Positions 51,366 to 64,000 of a stretch of DNA of 64,000 bases are shown here, piece after piece; the first letter of the stretch is position 1; the number at the start of each line of letters is the position of its first letter. This DNA is from Dactylonectria macrodidyma. Taxonomy: Eukaryota; Ascomycota; Sordariomycetes; Hypocreales; Nectriaceae. A model generated the notes under the pieces. The model saw only the letters and a program-made list of their open reading frames with translations, was not told the origin of the DNA and ran no database searches. Both the position numbers and the translations under genes were made by a program. The stretch is from contig JAGMUV010000025.1 of the NCBI GenBank assembly GCA_020744425.1, positions 186,001 through 250,000 of the forward strand. The letters are read 5' to 3'.

Positions 51366-53726
51366 ATGACTCGGGAGATACCAGTTAGGATGCCCGTCAG
51401 AAACAGCCAGAGAAACGTGTTGGCGTGTACCGCGTGTGTACGCCGCAAGACACGATGCTCCAAGACGATACCCTGCACGGCCTGCGTCCAACAGAACAAG
51501 GCCGATTCTTGCCAACGGGAACCAGTTGCCGTCGTCACCCGGCGAGCTGCGGCACTACGAAGCACTCGCCTACGAGATTCGACCTCTCGAACTCGGTCGC
51601 TTTCGGGCTCGCTCGACGCTGACAGTGAGGGGTCCGAGCGTGTCTCTTTCACTCCGTCGGTCCATCCGGCTGCCGAGTCTGTCGTATTACAAGCTGTTTC
51701 TGTTTCCACCAGTGAGCCTCATGGAGCAGTTGCATCACTGCCCATCATCACCGACCCTTCGCTCCTACAAACATTCCCATCAACCTCGACACCTGATACA
51801 CGCCTGACATCTGATGAAGCGGCCGCTTTGGAGTTCCTGGCTCATGGCCGCCGAAATGTGCTCGACCGATTTGCCGGCCGAGAGTCTGCTGCGAAAGCAA
51901 CTCCCCCTCTTCCAGTTGAAGGTGAAACAGGACAACATTGGGACACTCTCTTGCCAATTGAAGATGCTCGACTGCTGCTAGATCTTCACCAGGCTCATCT
52001 GACTTGGATGCACAATGTCGTTCATCTACCGACGTTTCGACAAGAGTTTGAGACCAACGCCCTTCGAGAACAATGCGATGAATCGTGGATTGCATTGTAC
52101 TACGCAATTATCTCGGTATGAACAGTCCAGACCTATAACCAGAACATCCTCTAAGCCCGTGCCCGAAGCAAACCCTCTACCACATCGATAGCAGCTATTT
52201 GTCGTCGCTCCCGCATCCAATTGCAGGTGTGTATCTCATAAACTGAAATGAAAAACGACTGACAAGGCGGACTTAGCCAACATATACACTTCTAGATTAC
52301 TTTTCGACAAGAGCATAAAGATTTTGTTCCAAGCCGGTTTCATGGATGAACACAAGATTACATCCGTCCAGGCTATTTGCCTCCTTCTGCAAGTAGCCCA
52401 TAACTTTGACAAGTCTGACCTGATTTGCGTCCTCATATCCGCCGCAATACGCATCTCTCAATGCTTGAACCTTCATCGCCTCGGCTCCGATCGTCCGATA
52501 GACACAACGCCCTCCATTGACGGTGGTGTTCAGAACTTTATCGATCGAGAGGTTCAGAAACGCGTTTGGTGGTTTCTAGTGCGCTCTGACTGGCTCCAGA
52601 TCCCGTTCCAGAACACTTGCCAGATTCATCCAGCGCAGTTCAATACCCCAATGCCTATAAATTGCTACGATGATTCACAGCGTATGGTTGAGGACGACGT
52701 CATTGTAATGCTGCCAGACAACGTACATACATCGAATAGCTGGGTGAATTATCTGCACCAGTGTAAGTGAGGCTACAGTGAACTGACCGAGGCCTGCTTT
52801 AATCTGACCCTATAGTATCCATCATTGTCTGGAAGCACCAAGATCGCATGTTCAAAGTCGGATACCCAAGTCACGACCCTGATAATGTTTCAAAGCTGTA
52901 TGATCAGTCAATATGGGCCGACAGCGAGATTAAGAAGCTTTACTCCGCATTGCCGATGGACTTGAGGGAGGTGAATCGAAATCCGCCCGCCGCAGAGTCG
53001 CTTCCCGTAGCCTTGATGCCTGGCCTGGTTCTCATTTGTACCGCACACAAGGTAAGTCTCACAACGATGACTGGCGCAGATATTGAAGGACCAGATGGCT
53101 CTTACAGCAATGCGCTAGATCTTAACTGTCCACCGCCATTTCCAATTAAGTGGCTTCCGAGACCGAAACTTTGCATTCTCGCAGGTATGCTACAAGAACC
53201 TGCAACTCAACTCAACTTCATCACATATCGACTCTAACAAATTAAGCTTTCGTGCGTTTCTATCGCGGAGCGAAGCATCGAGGCACTTCAGCTCTGGCCG
53301 GATACTCTTGATTCTAGCATTGCCCGCAAGATGTGGACCACATTGACCCACGTCATAAGCTGTTGCATCACGCTTGTTTTCGCTTTACTTTATAAGTCTG
53401 AGAATGCTCTGACCCATGATCTGTCAAGGATTCGCCGCTATGTGGAGTTCGGCAAGCACTTCATTAGTCAAGAGGAGAACACGAGCTCCATCGCTCGGTG
53501 GGGAGTCAAGCTGCTTGGTGTGCTGATGGATCTCGAGAGTCGCTCCGAGTTTTCTCTAGATATCGAAGCGGATATTGGGGACATGATACGACGTATAGCC
53601 GTCACAGACAAATACGGGGTCGACTTGACTGCTGTTGAGGCTCACGAGGTCGTGTTTCCGTGTGGTCAGGATCTCTGGGAGACTTTCATGAGGGATTCAA
53701 CGATGGGAGACTTTCTAGGGAGTTAA
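51366..53726 (+). CDS. Zn2Cys6 transcription factor
   Basis: Five exons (51366-52115, 52169-52226, 52277-52762, 52816-53051, 53247-53726) encode 669 residues. The zinc cluster is complete (Cys 21, 24, 31, 37, 40 and 49) with RRKTR between the first two pairs. A Ser/Thr-rich linker leads to the fungal transcription regulatory domain: DLHQAHLTWMHNVVHLPTFR, TSVQAICLLLQVAHNFDKSD and the ISQCLNLHRLG block with REVQKRVWWFLV. The C-terminus is helical. The 195-nt fourth intron could be read through in frame for about 60 codons, but the composition there is not coding-like. It probably controls the MFS transporter starting 450 bp downstream, inferred only from position. Confidence 0.88.
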
Positions 53727-54177
53727 GCAAGTTAATTTCAAGTAGCTTGTTACGAGATCTGAATGTCGGCCGAGACTGGCCTTCCAGGACTCGAGGTCTA
53801 AACTAAGCTCAAATGAGTCGTGGACCTCGTCGTCACAAGTGCCTGTCGTAAAAAAGCACCTGCAACATCTCGGCCGAGGTGGCGACTGGAGACACCACAA
53901 CTGACGAAGCAACTTCAGTAGAAAAGAACGAATCTTTCCTCCATCACTAAAAACTAAGAGCAACAACCAATTTCATTGGCTCTTTTCCATCGTAGACGGC
54001 GGCTTGGAGACTGAACGGCCGCAATAATCAATCCCCTTAGCTTTACTGCCTCCTCTGGGTTTTCAGTTTATCCACCCAACCCACTATCCTCGCTTTCCGA
54101 GCACCCGGTTGTTTTCTTTCATTTTTCTTCTGTCCTTTCTCGGTCTTGGCTGTATTGCTTTTGACTTATCAACGACC
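53727..54177. promoter_or_regulatory. Upstream region of the MFS drug-type transporter
   Basis: 451 bp between two same-strand genes, with a pyrimidine-rich stretch just before the ATG (about 54,100-54,140). One CCGAGG near 53,871. No further motif assigned. Confidence 0.4.
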
Positions 54178-56148
54178 ATGGGGGCTTCAGCTCTGGACAG
54201 CACGGATTCCGACAGTGAGAAAACAACAGTGTGTACGGAGAGGCAAGTACCGCTACCTCCTCAAGATGATCTGCAACATGTTGCTAATTATATATGAAGA
54301 ACTCGGTCGCAAAACGGCGATGGCGTCTGGGAGACGCCTCAGGGCTGCCGTACCTCGTACCCACCCCCAAATGACCCATTTCTCGTCGCATGGGATTGTG
54401 GCGATAAAGATCCCATGAATCCTCGAAGCATGAGCAAAGCAAGAAAATGGGTCGCAGTCATTGTTGTGTCCCTGGCAAGCTTCTGCGTGTACGAAATTTC
54501 TGGTTGAACCCGACGACGCCGCTCCCCGCATGCCTTCTAGAGCGAGTGCTTACAAGTTGAACAACAGCACAGCAGCTAGTTCCATCTATACGTCGACCTA
54601 CGAGAAAATGGAGGCTTCTTTCGGCAACTCCAGGACCGCCTCGGTCCTCGGCCTGTCCGTGTTCGTCCTGGGCATCGCCTGTGGCCCGTTATGCTTTGGC
54701 CCATTAAGCGAGTTGTATGGCCGACGACCCATCTACCTCGTAGCTTGGAGCATGTACCTTATTTGGACCGTACCACAGGCAGTGGCTCGCAATGTTGCGA
54801 CTATCATTGTTGGACGATTTTTTTGTGGCTTCTCGGGCAGCACGTTCCTGGCCGTATCTGGAGGAACGGTTGGCGATCTGTTCTCTAAGGACGATCTTCA
54901 GTATCCAATGGCAATCTTTACGGTCGCTCCTGCTATCGGACCCTGCATAGGGCCTTTGATGGGCGGTTACATCAATTATCACTTTGATTGGAGATGGACT
55001 TATTATGTCTTGCTAATGTGGGCATCCGCTTTGCTGGTTGCTATCGTCCTTCTGGTCCCTGAGACATTTCGTAAGGGTTCTTTTTCTTTTTTTTAAGAAC
55101 TATTGAGGCACTGACTACCCATTATGCAATAGATCCTATTGTTTTGAGCCAAAAGGCCAGACATCTGCGCAACACGACTGGCGAATCACGATGGAAGGCT
55201 CCGATCGAGACGACCGACAAGTCAGTTCTTCAATCCATCGTCCTGTCCTTATCCCGGCCATTTCAGCTTCTCTTCTTCGAGCCAATGTGCCTTGCTCTCT
55301 GTATCTTCACTGCTATCCTCTTGGGCATTCTGTATCTCTTTTTCGGGGCTTTCCCGCTGATGTTCCGGACATTATACGGCTTCAACCTTTGGCAGGTCGG
55401 CATGACATTTCTAGGCATTGGGGTCGGTCTCATTATCGGGGTCCTGACAGATACGATATGGATTCGCATTCGCCTTCATCTCATGTCCAAGTGCCACATG
55501 GAAGAAGGGAAAGAGGACGGTAGCGAGCCGGAATTTCGACTGCCACCCGCAATGGCCGGAGCCATTATCGTCCCTGTCGGCCTCTTCATCTTTGCCTGGA
55601 CCGCTTTTCCGTCTATTCATTGGGTGGTTCCAATCGTCGGGTCAGCTGTCTTTGGGATTGGGTAAGTCTTCCGTTGAAAACGCTCATCCAAAGACCTCGA
55701 ATTTCAGTGCCATTGGAACATTCCCTGACTCTGACGCAGAAATCTTCTCGTTTTTAACGGCATCTTCACATTCCTCGTGAGTAGATCCTCCAACTATCAA
55801 ACATGCTCGTGTTTCAATTGTTATTCTCCTTCTAACCGTTTCACTGCTAATAACAGGTTGATGCGTACCCGGATTACGCAGCAAGTGCACTGGCTGCCAA
55901 TGCCTTTGTCCGTGGCGTGTTCGCAGGTAAGAGAATTCGTGAGCTTCATGAACCGAGTTAAAGAGTGCTGACAGCCAACTTCAACAGCTGCTTTCCCTCT
56001 TTTTGGGAATCAGATGTACGAGTCTCTCGGTTTCCAGTGGGCATCTTCTCTTCTGGCCTTCTTGACCCTTGCCATGATGCCATTTCCGTATCTATTCTTC
56101 AAATATGGAAAGAGGATTCGAGCTGGCAGCCGTTTCGCTCATTTGTAG
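54178..56148 (+). CDS. MFS transporter, DHA1 (polyamine/multidrug) type
   Basis: Seven exons (54178-54230, 54300-54488, 54568-55070, 55133-55661, 55740-55776, 55857-55926, 55988-56148) give 513 residues. The sequence runs from the [20 protein letters not shown] pre-helix tail through [16 protein letters not shown] (motif A) and [21 protein letters not shown] to the antiporter motif [16 protein letters not shown]. The second half includes PFQLLFFEP and [20 protein letters not shown], typical of DHA1 polyamine or drug:proton antiporters. It is expected in the plasma membrane, exporting small toxic compounds. The first intron (54231-54299) uses a weaker donor and is the least certain. A Zn2Cys6 gene lies directly upstream. 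Confidence 0.88.
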
Positions 56149-57879
56149 CACAACTACCTGCTGATAAAATTACCTAGAGACGCGTAATACGAAGAAGTGC
56201 GAAGATAAAGGGTTGACAATCGGGGTTCAATAGAATTAGACAGTAATTGAACGCGTGCATAATCTCCCGTCCCGATAGATGGGAATGCGGAAGCCGCACA
56301 AACAATACCGGACGCGAAACATCATCGAGGCCTAAGCCCAAGGCAGTATGTATTGAACGCACTGGGGCATGAAGGCTAAGAGTGCCTTAATCATCACGCC
56401 GGGCTCGCTTCTTGCGCCGATGGTCCCGTTGCCAAGTTGTTTGTCTGATGCACTTAAGCATGGTTGGCTTTTGAGGCCAATTGGCAAGCGTTTGAGTCAA
56501 TTCATAGCCCCCCTTTCGCTTAATGATGAATCCATGTGACTCCAGTGTCTTAATCGCGCCATTCCTCTATCCGGTCACCTGCGGGCAGTAGCCAGCCTCT
56601 TCGAAATCAACAAGTATATGCTTATTCCATCCAGGATATCCTGTAAAATATGACAGGAGGATGAACATAGTGCTTCTGCGGAGATACCGTCATGCATCGT
56701 TTCAGGGTGTTCAAATGCCCTCTTTATTGATGTCTCTTTGCCGCTCTCCAAATTAAAGACGCAGCTTCACCGTTCCGATGCAGTCGCCACAACTGACGCT
56801 GGTGGTGTGAACTAGTGAGTGTCGCATGACTCGCATCCTGGGCTACGCGCTCCACAAGGTACCGAAATGCGTCTCGGGTATCCTCCCGAGGCTGTCGATG
56901 GGAAGCAACTAGTAAGGTACAAGCCAGTACCATCTCGAGGGGTTTTGGGCTTGATCCAGGAAAGTTTGGCACAACAATCGAACCTCTGCTGGTTTTGCCT
57001 GGAGGTTAGGCAAGTCTCTATTATTAATCTCGGTGAAGCGATGGCAGAGTTTACCGCCGTGAGGTTCCCCAAGACCCAAAAGCTGGGAACAGCTCAAGGA
57101 ATTGACACCGATGCTGCTGCAGGCATTGACAGGGCTTGTTCATTGAGCTGGTTGTCGCCTCCAATTACCCCTCTGTGGCCTTCAAGTTCCGGATAAGCGG
57201 GAAAGACGCCGCACCCCAGTATGCTTGGCGCCAGCCATGACTGACTCTCAGGACGACTCAAGTACTCTACAATCCCGAGATCTTGGCAGACGAGCTGTCA
57301 ACCAGCTTGTCCGACCCAGTGTTCGCGCTCCCCCAAAAAGCAAGTTTCCATCATGGCGTCTACTCTAACTAATCGTGACCTTACCTGGTTGACCTGAGGC
57401 AGAGACTGCAGCGTCTCAGTCTTTCAGATATGGCGTTGGAGGATGGTAGCTAGAAAGAAAACTTGAAGACGCACACATATTCGTCTCGAATTGTCTGGAC
57501 ATAACGCACTTGCGTAGTAATGAATCACGCAGTCGATCCAATGGTTGTCCTTATCAGACGTGAGTGGTCTCAAGTTGTCCGCTCGGACTTCAAGCCGTGG
57601 AGCCTCTCTGTAATAGGCTAGCCCAGGGGTTAGATAGAGCCATTTAGAGTTCAGTGGTATAGTGTGGCTTGCGACCATTCCAGGTTTAATATTAGCGACG
57701 ATAGCCGTCTTCCACACCCGTTATGGTGAAAAAGCCTGGCGATCCTTTTTATGCAGCACAAACTTGGGCCATGGACGGAACGGAAACGTCAAACTCTCAG
57801 CTGTCACTGTTTCTGTCCCTGTCCCTGTCACTGTCGAAGAAGAGAGAGCGAGCCATCGCTCACTCGTTCGCTCGCAGCC
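56149..57879. other. Gene-poor interval, nothing supported
   Basis: About 1.7 kb. Minus-strand stretches near 56,730-57,100 look slightly protein-like but show no recognisable domain and several stops. The end of the interval contains the permease promoter with short C/T repeats (TCCCTG units near 57,810-57,835). Confidence 0.45.
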
Positions 57880-59894
57880 ATGGCCTACCAGCGGGAGATC
57901 GAGATGCAGGTGATGCCACAATCGAAGCCGGTGATTCTCATCAAGAACAGTTTCGCCGTCAACATCGATGACGGCCCCAAAAGGGCCGAGACCGAGCATG
58001 AGCAGAAGCCCACGGGCCCGTTCGACAGGCTGATGCACAGCTTCCGTCGCACATCCAGTCGCTTTGACGATGACTACAGCATGGGCAGTCGTACCAACAC
58101 TAGCACGACCTTCACCAACCACGGCCGGTTCTTCAATGTGAAGAGGGCCAACTTGAAGTCTGCCAACACTCTTTTGGCTAGGGAATTGAAGAATCGCCAT
58201 CTTCAGATGATTGCCTTTGGTGGTTCAATTGGTACGTGCATCCTTCATCGGCGGCATTGTTATCCCACATCCACAACAGGCTAACTTCATCACCAGGAAC
58301 TGGTCTATTTGTCGCATCTGGTGTAGCTCTCTACCGTGGCGGCCCAGCCTCATTACTCATGGCCTTCATCATCACGGGCATCATGCAGTTCTTCACCATG
58401 CAGGCCCTTGGCGAACTGTCCGTCGCGTTCCCTGTCGGCGGATCCTTTTCCAACTACTCGACGCGGTTCTTGGACCCGTCCTGGGGTTTTGCAATGGGCT
58501 GGAAGTACGTACTACCCAGGTCCAGGTTGCCATGTCTGGTCTGAGCCATGTTAACCGACGTAAAGCTATGCTCTCCAGTACCTCGTCGTGCTGCCCCTAG
58601 AGATCATCGCCGGTTCGTTGACGACTACGTACTGGAACTCAGACCTCAGCAAGGCCATCTTCGTTGCCTTGTTCCTTATCCTCATTGTCTCCATCAACCT
58701 GCTTGGAGTCCGTGGTTACGGCGAGGCTGAGTTCATCTTCTCGACGATCAAGGTGACTGCCGTTCTTGGATTCATGTAAGACAGATTCCTCGGCTTCATT
58801 CACCGGCGAAGCATGATGCTGACTTGAGTAGTCTTCTAGGCATTATCATCAACATCATGGGCCATCCCGACAGTGGATACATCGGATTCCAATACTGGCG
58901 AAATCCCGGAGCCTTTCATCACGGCTTCAAGGGCTTCGCTAGCGTTCTGGTGACGGCCACCTTTTCCTACGCCGGCACCGAAATGGTTGGCCTTGCCGCA
59001 GCCGAAACAGCCAGTCCGCGGAAGTCGTTGCCAGCTGCTGTCAAGCAGGTCTTCTGGCGAATCAGTATCTTCTACATCACGTCTATCCTTCTCATTGGTT
59101 TGCTTGTACCTTACAACGAGCCAAGACTCCTTGGTGCCAAGTACGGAGCCGACGCCGCCGCGAGTCCTTTTGTCATCGCCATCGAAAGCAGCGGCCAGAC
59201 TGTCCTTCCTAGTGTCATGAACGGTGTCATCCTCGTAGCCCTCATCAGCGTTGGAAATACTGCGGTCTACGCCTCATCTCGTACGCTTGCAGCATTGGCA
59301 GAACAGTCTCTAGCGCCACAGATTTTTGCATATATCGATCGTCGTGGCCGCCCACTTATTGCCATTCTTTTTGCCAGTTTTATTGGACTGCTTGCATTCC
59401 TTGCCGATGCGGACATCCATACTGAGATCTTCAACTGGCTTCTCGCTCTCAGCGGACTGAGCACACTGTTCACCTGGGCTAGCATTTGCCTCTGCCACAT
59501 CCGTTTCCGGAAGGCCTGGAGACTGTCAGGACACAGTCTTTCTCAACTAGCCTTTCGATCCCAGGTCGGTGTTGTTGGGTCTTGGATTGCGCTAGGCGCT
59601 TACGGCATGGTTTTGGTCCTGCAGATATGGGTAGCCTCATCACCAATCATGATTTCAGATACACCGTTGACTACGTCGGAAAGAGTAAAGGCGTTCTTCA
59701 TGCAGGTCCTAACGGTACCCATCATTTTTATGTTTTATATTGGTCACAAACTCCGGTGCCGTACTAAGATTGTCCGGGATAAGGACATCGATGTCGATAC
59801 GGGCCGAAAGTATTTGCAGGTTTGGAATACCGAAGATGAAGAAGCCAGAAAGAGTTGGCCGCTCTGGAAACGGATATACAATACCATGTGTTAA
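57880..59894 (+). CDS. Amino-acid permease (YAT/APC family)
   Basis: Four exons (57880-58231, 58297-58504, 58566-58775, 58832-59894) encode 610 residues. A cytoplasmic tail of about 100 residues ends in LKNRHLQMIAFGGSIGTGLF, the signature start of helix 1 in fungal amino-acid permeases. Also visible are GELSVAFPVGGSFSNYSTRF, GWNYALQYLVVLPLEIIAGS, FSYAGTEMVGLAAAE and SVGNTAVYASSRTLAALAEQ. All are family landmarks of the GAP1/general-permease type with 12 helices. It imports amino acids with protons across the plasma membrane; specificity is not readable. The long Ser/Arg-containing tail may carry ubiquitination or phosphorylation control. Confidence 0.95.
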
Positions 59895-60409
59895 TTTAAT
59901 CAGACGAATATACCCATACATGATCCATCCTGACAAGGCCCTTTAGCTGCGCTGCGCATGGAAGACCTTGAGGTATGCAAGTAGTATCTGCAAAGGATAG
60001 AACGTGATTGCCCACTTGCTACAAGAAGTCCAGTACGTCTCTGCTTTCTCTTCAACAGTTCCTGAGTGTACAAGTAGGGAGTAATGAGCTTGACAGAAGA
60101 CAAGGCCAAGAGCCGCCTCATGGTCAAGGCCACAAAGCCGCGTTCGTCTGTAGATATACATTGTATTATAGAGTCAAATTATTTTGGGCTGTCTCGATGC
60201 TCATATCATTGTCATTTTTTCCTCTCGTCGCCGAGAAATGCCTTCATCGGTTTTGACTCTGTGCCAGCAGCACCTCGCCCTTGATGGAGCTGACAGCAAA
60301 TACAGTAGCCTTCATCGGATAACATCTGCGTGGTTTGTCCATGCTGAAAGGTCCCTTGACCCTGGGCTCCGGACTTGCATGAACCTTGAGCATGTCTCAA
60401 CAGGATGAC
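59895..60409. other. Convergent 3' flanks, nothing else seen
   Basis: The region between the permease and the convergent hypothetical gene; no motif-bearing ORF. Confidence 0.55.
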
Positions 60410-61438
60410 TTAGCCTGGTGCCGAACTGAGTTGGCGGCGACCTAGAAGCTGCATCAATGCTGCTTGTTCCTTCCACGTCAAATGCCTATGCATTATACGC
60501 TCCGCAAGTTTGAGAAATGGGTCCTTCGCGGGGGACTGAGGGGGTGACTGGCCAGGCAGATTGACGTTCTGGGCAGAGTGAGCGGTGATCTGGCTCAACG
60601 GAGAAGTCGTATGCATATTCTGTAAATCGCGGGGTGATTGTGGCGGTGATGATGATGCGTCGTGTTGGTAAGGCTTATTATTATCCTAGAATTAGAAAGA
60701 AGTATTAGCACCATTCATTTCAGGAAGTGCACAAGAACTATAGGGTTTGCAAACCAGGCACCGAGGGCAGGTAATTGATGGAAGTAAGGATAAGGGAAGG
60801 TATTGTACCGTAGAAACCGTTGTTTTACATGTCGTGCTAGAAGAGCCAGGCGTCTCGAAGCCGGCAAACGGTGAAGGTAGTTCAGCATTTAACGGGTGGC
60901 TGGGAGGGGGGACTGCAGCAGGTTTAAGACTTGAGTTCGTGTCATTGATAAGTCTAGCCCGCTGACGAACGACCCCTTGGAAGCCGAATGCATAATCTAA
61001 TGCCGGTTCAAGCCCGGTGGGCGTCAAGCCCCTGCAGCCCTGGCGTGCAATCACCTGCATCTCCGTAGCGTGACCAACAAATGCCTCTTCATGAGCACCA
61101 TCAGCCATTTTACCCTCTGTTGAATCAATGGCAACTAAAGAGAACGATGCACTCGAGCCCGTTGAACAAAGGAATGTAAATCCGATGACAGGATCAGGCG
61201 AATCTCGCCTGGGCGAATGAATAGGAAGGCACAGTTGAAGGTTGATGTTGGGGCTGGCTTCCAGAGGAGCAAAGAGGCTATATCGTGACTCCTCATCAAC
61301 CTCCTTGCGGTCGCAACCGTTGTTGGCTATCAGCTTTCGACCGTGGAAAGGAGGGATGCATTGTGGTGCTAGCTTGAGAGGGGGCGGTGGTGTCTTTCGT
61401 TTTTGGTGATCCTTTCGACCTTCAAGTACGGCAAACAT
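60410..61438 (-). CDS. Hypothetical protein
   Basis: Two exons (60809-61438 and 60410-60685) join in phase to 301 residues. The donor is GTACAA and the acceptor TTCTAG. Alternatively the donor GTTTCT nine bases earlier also keeps frame. The first 110 residues mix basic and hydrophobic segments (LVAIDSTEGKMADGAHEE). The rest is Pro/Ser-rich and disordered, ending in a short helical patch (DPFLKLAERIMHRHLTWKEQ). There is no signal peptide, transmembrane segment or known domain. The long open frame and paired splice sites support a gene, but similarity cannot be judged here. Confidence 0.55.
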
Positions 61439-64000
61439 CCTTGCTGATGTTCACCAATGTAATTTCTCTAGGTCAGACCCTTCGGATGACTGCCAATCAA
61501 ACTATAGACCAGGGAGGCCACAGGGAGAACGGAAATGATCGCGTTGTTCGCATGACTTACTACCATAATGGCGACAGCCAAGGCCTTTTATTCTCTATAT
61601 CTATCGTCCCTACTATTTTGTTTCGTAAGATCTTCTTTATTTGTCCCGAAGCTCCCGTATCAAAGTAATTGCCCATGAATGTTTCGGGCAGGTTGTTACC
61701 CAGACCAGGGTCTGAGGGACCAGGGCGGGGAGCATTGGGGGTACGTCGTACGTGAACATGCTCTTGAACTTTAACATTTCATGAATGCAAACTATGTTTT
61801 TTATTTTGTTACTTTTTGACTCCGTGCTATCAGCTACCCGCCCTCAAAAGAGCGGGCAGCAAATACACCAATACACCGTGCTCAGAAAAGAAATAGTACC
61901 GTTTTATTAGACTGCAAGCCACCGGATTTGACAACCCCAGGTGTAGATGGATTAGTTACGTATCAAATGTTGGTCACGCCTAGGTAGATCTACAGACGAG
62001 ATCCACCACTGTAAAGCAACTATTTCCCGGAAACATCATATTGCATTTTAACCAACCCTCGAATACTGGTCCTGTTGTTGGGTGTCCCACAAAGTCGTGG
62101 AAGTCTATAGCTGCTTTGTGGGCCACGCCCTGCTTTACAAATGAGTCAAAACATTAGCGAACCTAGGCGAAACCAAAGAACTAGCTCTTTCAGCTAAACC
62201 CAAGAGCGCAACTGGGGTCAAAGATTTTCTCGCCGCGGAATTCTTTTCTCTATCAAGCTTGAGCGTTGCATAATCAAGCAAGATAAGCCGCAAAGTTGGT
62301 CAACTCCGAACAGGCCAGCACTTTGGGGCAGAAGGTAATTGTAACTGTATGCGTCAGGTTGTGCGAGTCAGAATGGTACATGAGGGTCAATGCAGCAGGA
62401 GTGAACTTTTTTCCTTTTTCTCTGACAACGATTCCAATCCCTAAACAGCTACGTCAGAGTTTTGTTTAACCTGGCTCCTCGAGAGGCTTGACTCTTGTTC
62501 AGCAACGCGTTGCGGTTATGGGTGCAGCCCCCGGAAATTCCAACGCCTTCAAGACTCGCCTCCTATGACACGTCACCAAGTGCTTGGCTGACAGAGGGGG
62601 GCGCAAAGATACTTAGCGTCCCAGCTGTGAGTATTTACACCCCACGGTCTCCACCATTAGGAGGGAGTAGGGGGGAGAAACTAAAGTGCTTCATGCATTA
62701 CGCTATTGAACTACGCCGCGTGTGCCGAGCGGCCCTCCTAGAAATCACCCGACAAGGAACGAGGGAAGCCTGGGGGATACGGCTTCATACCACATAGGGG
62801 CTCACAGAAAGCTTACAAGCCGGACTCCGGTTTTTCCACCGGAATGGCGCCACTATCACATCGCGGGATGGCTTGGTGTGGCATGTGAAAAGGCCGTTCT
62901 GGAACGAGATAGGCTCGCGCTGGAGCTCCCACATAAACCTCCCATCTGCACCAACCACCAATTAAGCCAAGTATGGTTAATGGTCTAACTTAAAGTGCCT
63001 ATAGAACGAAGAAACAAGGCACCTCGAATAAGAGGTTTCTTGTACTAGATACATCCAGAAGTGCCCAAATGTTACCCCAGAAAAATGACTTGCTCTTCTG
63101 TTGGAAGCATGTCAGAAATCATAGACCCAAGGAGCAACTATGATGAAGGACGGCAAACGGTAAGTAGCACATCGAACTTGGGGACCAGGAACTAGGCCAC
63201 TTCATAAGAATTCAAAGATTCCAGACATTATTGAGCCAGCGCAGGGTCGTAGCAAATGCTGTTAGGTTAGATTCATGGAGCAAGCCCAGATCCTCTGACA
63301 ATGTGGGATCAAGCCAAAACCTGGCCAAGCTGGCACTTTTGGGGGGCTGCAGATAAGAAGAACCCATACATGAGGCGTACGGTTCGCATCATGGGACATT
63401 AGAATTGAAGCGTGATTTACGGAACCTGGTACACCAATGTAGACAGAGGTTTGGGAAATCTCAAAATAATTCGCCAAGCGCCAAGCGACGATCGCTTAGT
63501 GGAGCGCTACGGGTAAATCTTTGGCGTTGCAGGGCATCCCTGCTGGTGGAATCTGTGCCAAAACTGACATGGAATAGCACCTGAACCTGAACCTAAGGCT
63601 CACCAAAGACTGCTACCGACGTCAAGTACTAGTAGGGCATGGTGGATGTTTGACTTCGCCTCTGCTATTGCAAAACTCGCATGCAGCCATCCAGTAATTT
63701 TGGTACAGCCAGAGCAGAGGTCAAAGGTTTGATTCAACACGATTCCGCTAGTCTTTAAGAATGTCTATTCAGGAGAAAACGCTGCCAAGATAATTGTGAG
63801 CTGACATTTGTCGAGACCTTGTGAAGGTATGTAAGTCCTTGTCCATGGAACTTCAGCTAGTAATGTCTAGACGTGCTCTGATCGGCGGGTGGATGGATGG
63901 AACATTTTGCCTCGTGTGACTACACCACATTTCTTGCCGTCGGGCGCTAACTTAATGAGTCTTCGCGCATGTCAAGTGCCGATACTAAGTCTTGTCCAAT
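61439..64000. other. Gene-poor end of the window, nothing supported
   Basis: About 2.6 kb with only short ORFs (up to 100 codons) lacking motifs or linked exons. AT content is raised near 61,760-62,060. No RNA gene or repeat was recognised. Confidence 0.5.

Noticed and set aside
53052..53246. Reading through this stretch as extra coding sequence in the second Zn2Cys6 gene
   Set aside because: It stays open for a while, but the composition is unlike the domain, and splicing GTAAGT to TTAAG joins family-like helices in phase.
1..64000. CRISPR arrays, operons, Shine-Dalgarno sites or phage
   Set aside because: The sequence is intron-bearing fungal nuclear DNA; no spaced short-repeat array or bacterial gene layout occurs.

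Overview
The window is nuclear DNA of a filamentous ascomycete (Pezizomycotina, plausibly Sordariomycetes). Genes carry many short GT..AG introns (about 48-120 nt). Families are typically fungal: Zn2Cys6 regulators, MFS permeases, a Helo-like/ankyrin protein, a DMATS prenyltransferase relic and a copia retrotransposon. Exon boundaries below were worked out by hand and keep frame unless stated.

Region 1 (1-17.0 kb) is accessory metabolism. It starts with a broken DMATS prenyltransferase. A citrate-synthase-like gene, a Baeyer-Villiger-type flavin monooxygenase, a CTF1/FarA-like Zn2Cys6 regulator, an MFS transporter, a membrane-anchored SDR and an alpha/beta hydrolase follow. Two more relics (an unidentified gene and a LaeA-like methyltransferase) are interspersed. 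Ten copies of CCTCGG/CCGAGG, the core known for FarA-type regulators, sit in three tight clusters: upstream of the monooxygenase, upstream of the transporter, and in the shared SDR/hydrolase promoter. This suggests one regulon run by the local factor, perhaps for oxidative breakdown of a lipophilic ketone or acyl compound; no PKS or NRPS is present.

Region 2 (17-30.7 kb) is gene-poor. It holds one striking intact gene, an 865-residue coiled-coil protein with a possible N-myristoylation site and heptad-based 21/28-residue repeats. Around it lie a possible piggyBac-like relic, a GMC oxidoreductase pseudogene with two in-frame stops, an AT-rich degraded tract, a hypothetical gene and an epimerase relic.

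Region 3 (30.7-36.5 kb) is a complete, apparently recent Ty1/copia element on the minus strand: 251-bp LTRs that read as identical, a TCGGA target duplication, one uninterrupted 1644-aa Gag-Pol and a half-tRNA-type initiator-Met primer site. An amidohydrolase fragment follows it.

Region 4 (38.7-64 kb) is gene-rich. A BNR/sialidase-fold protein and a sugar transporter are divergent, with an aldo-keto reductase beside them. Then come a large Helo-like/ankyrin protein, a small unknown protein, a second Zn2Cys6 regulator next to an MFS drug-type transporter, an amino-acid permease and a hypothetical protein. The last 2.5 kb shows nothing I can support.
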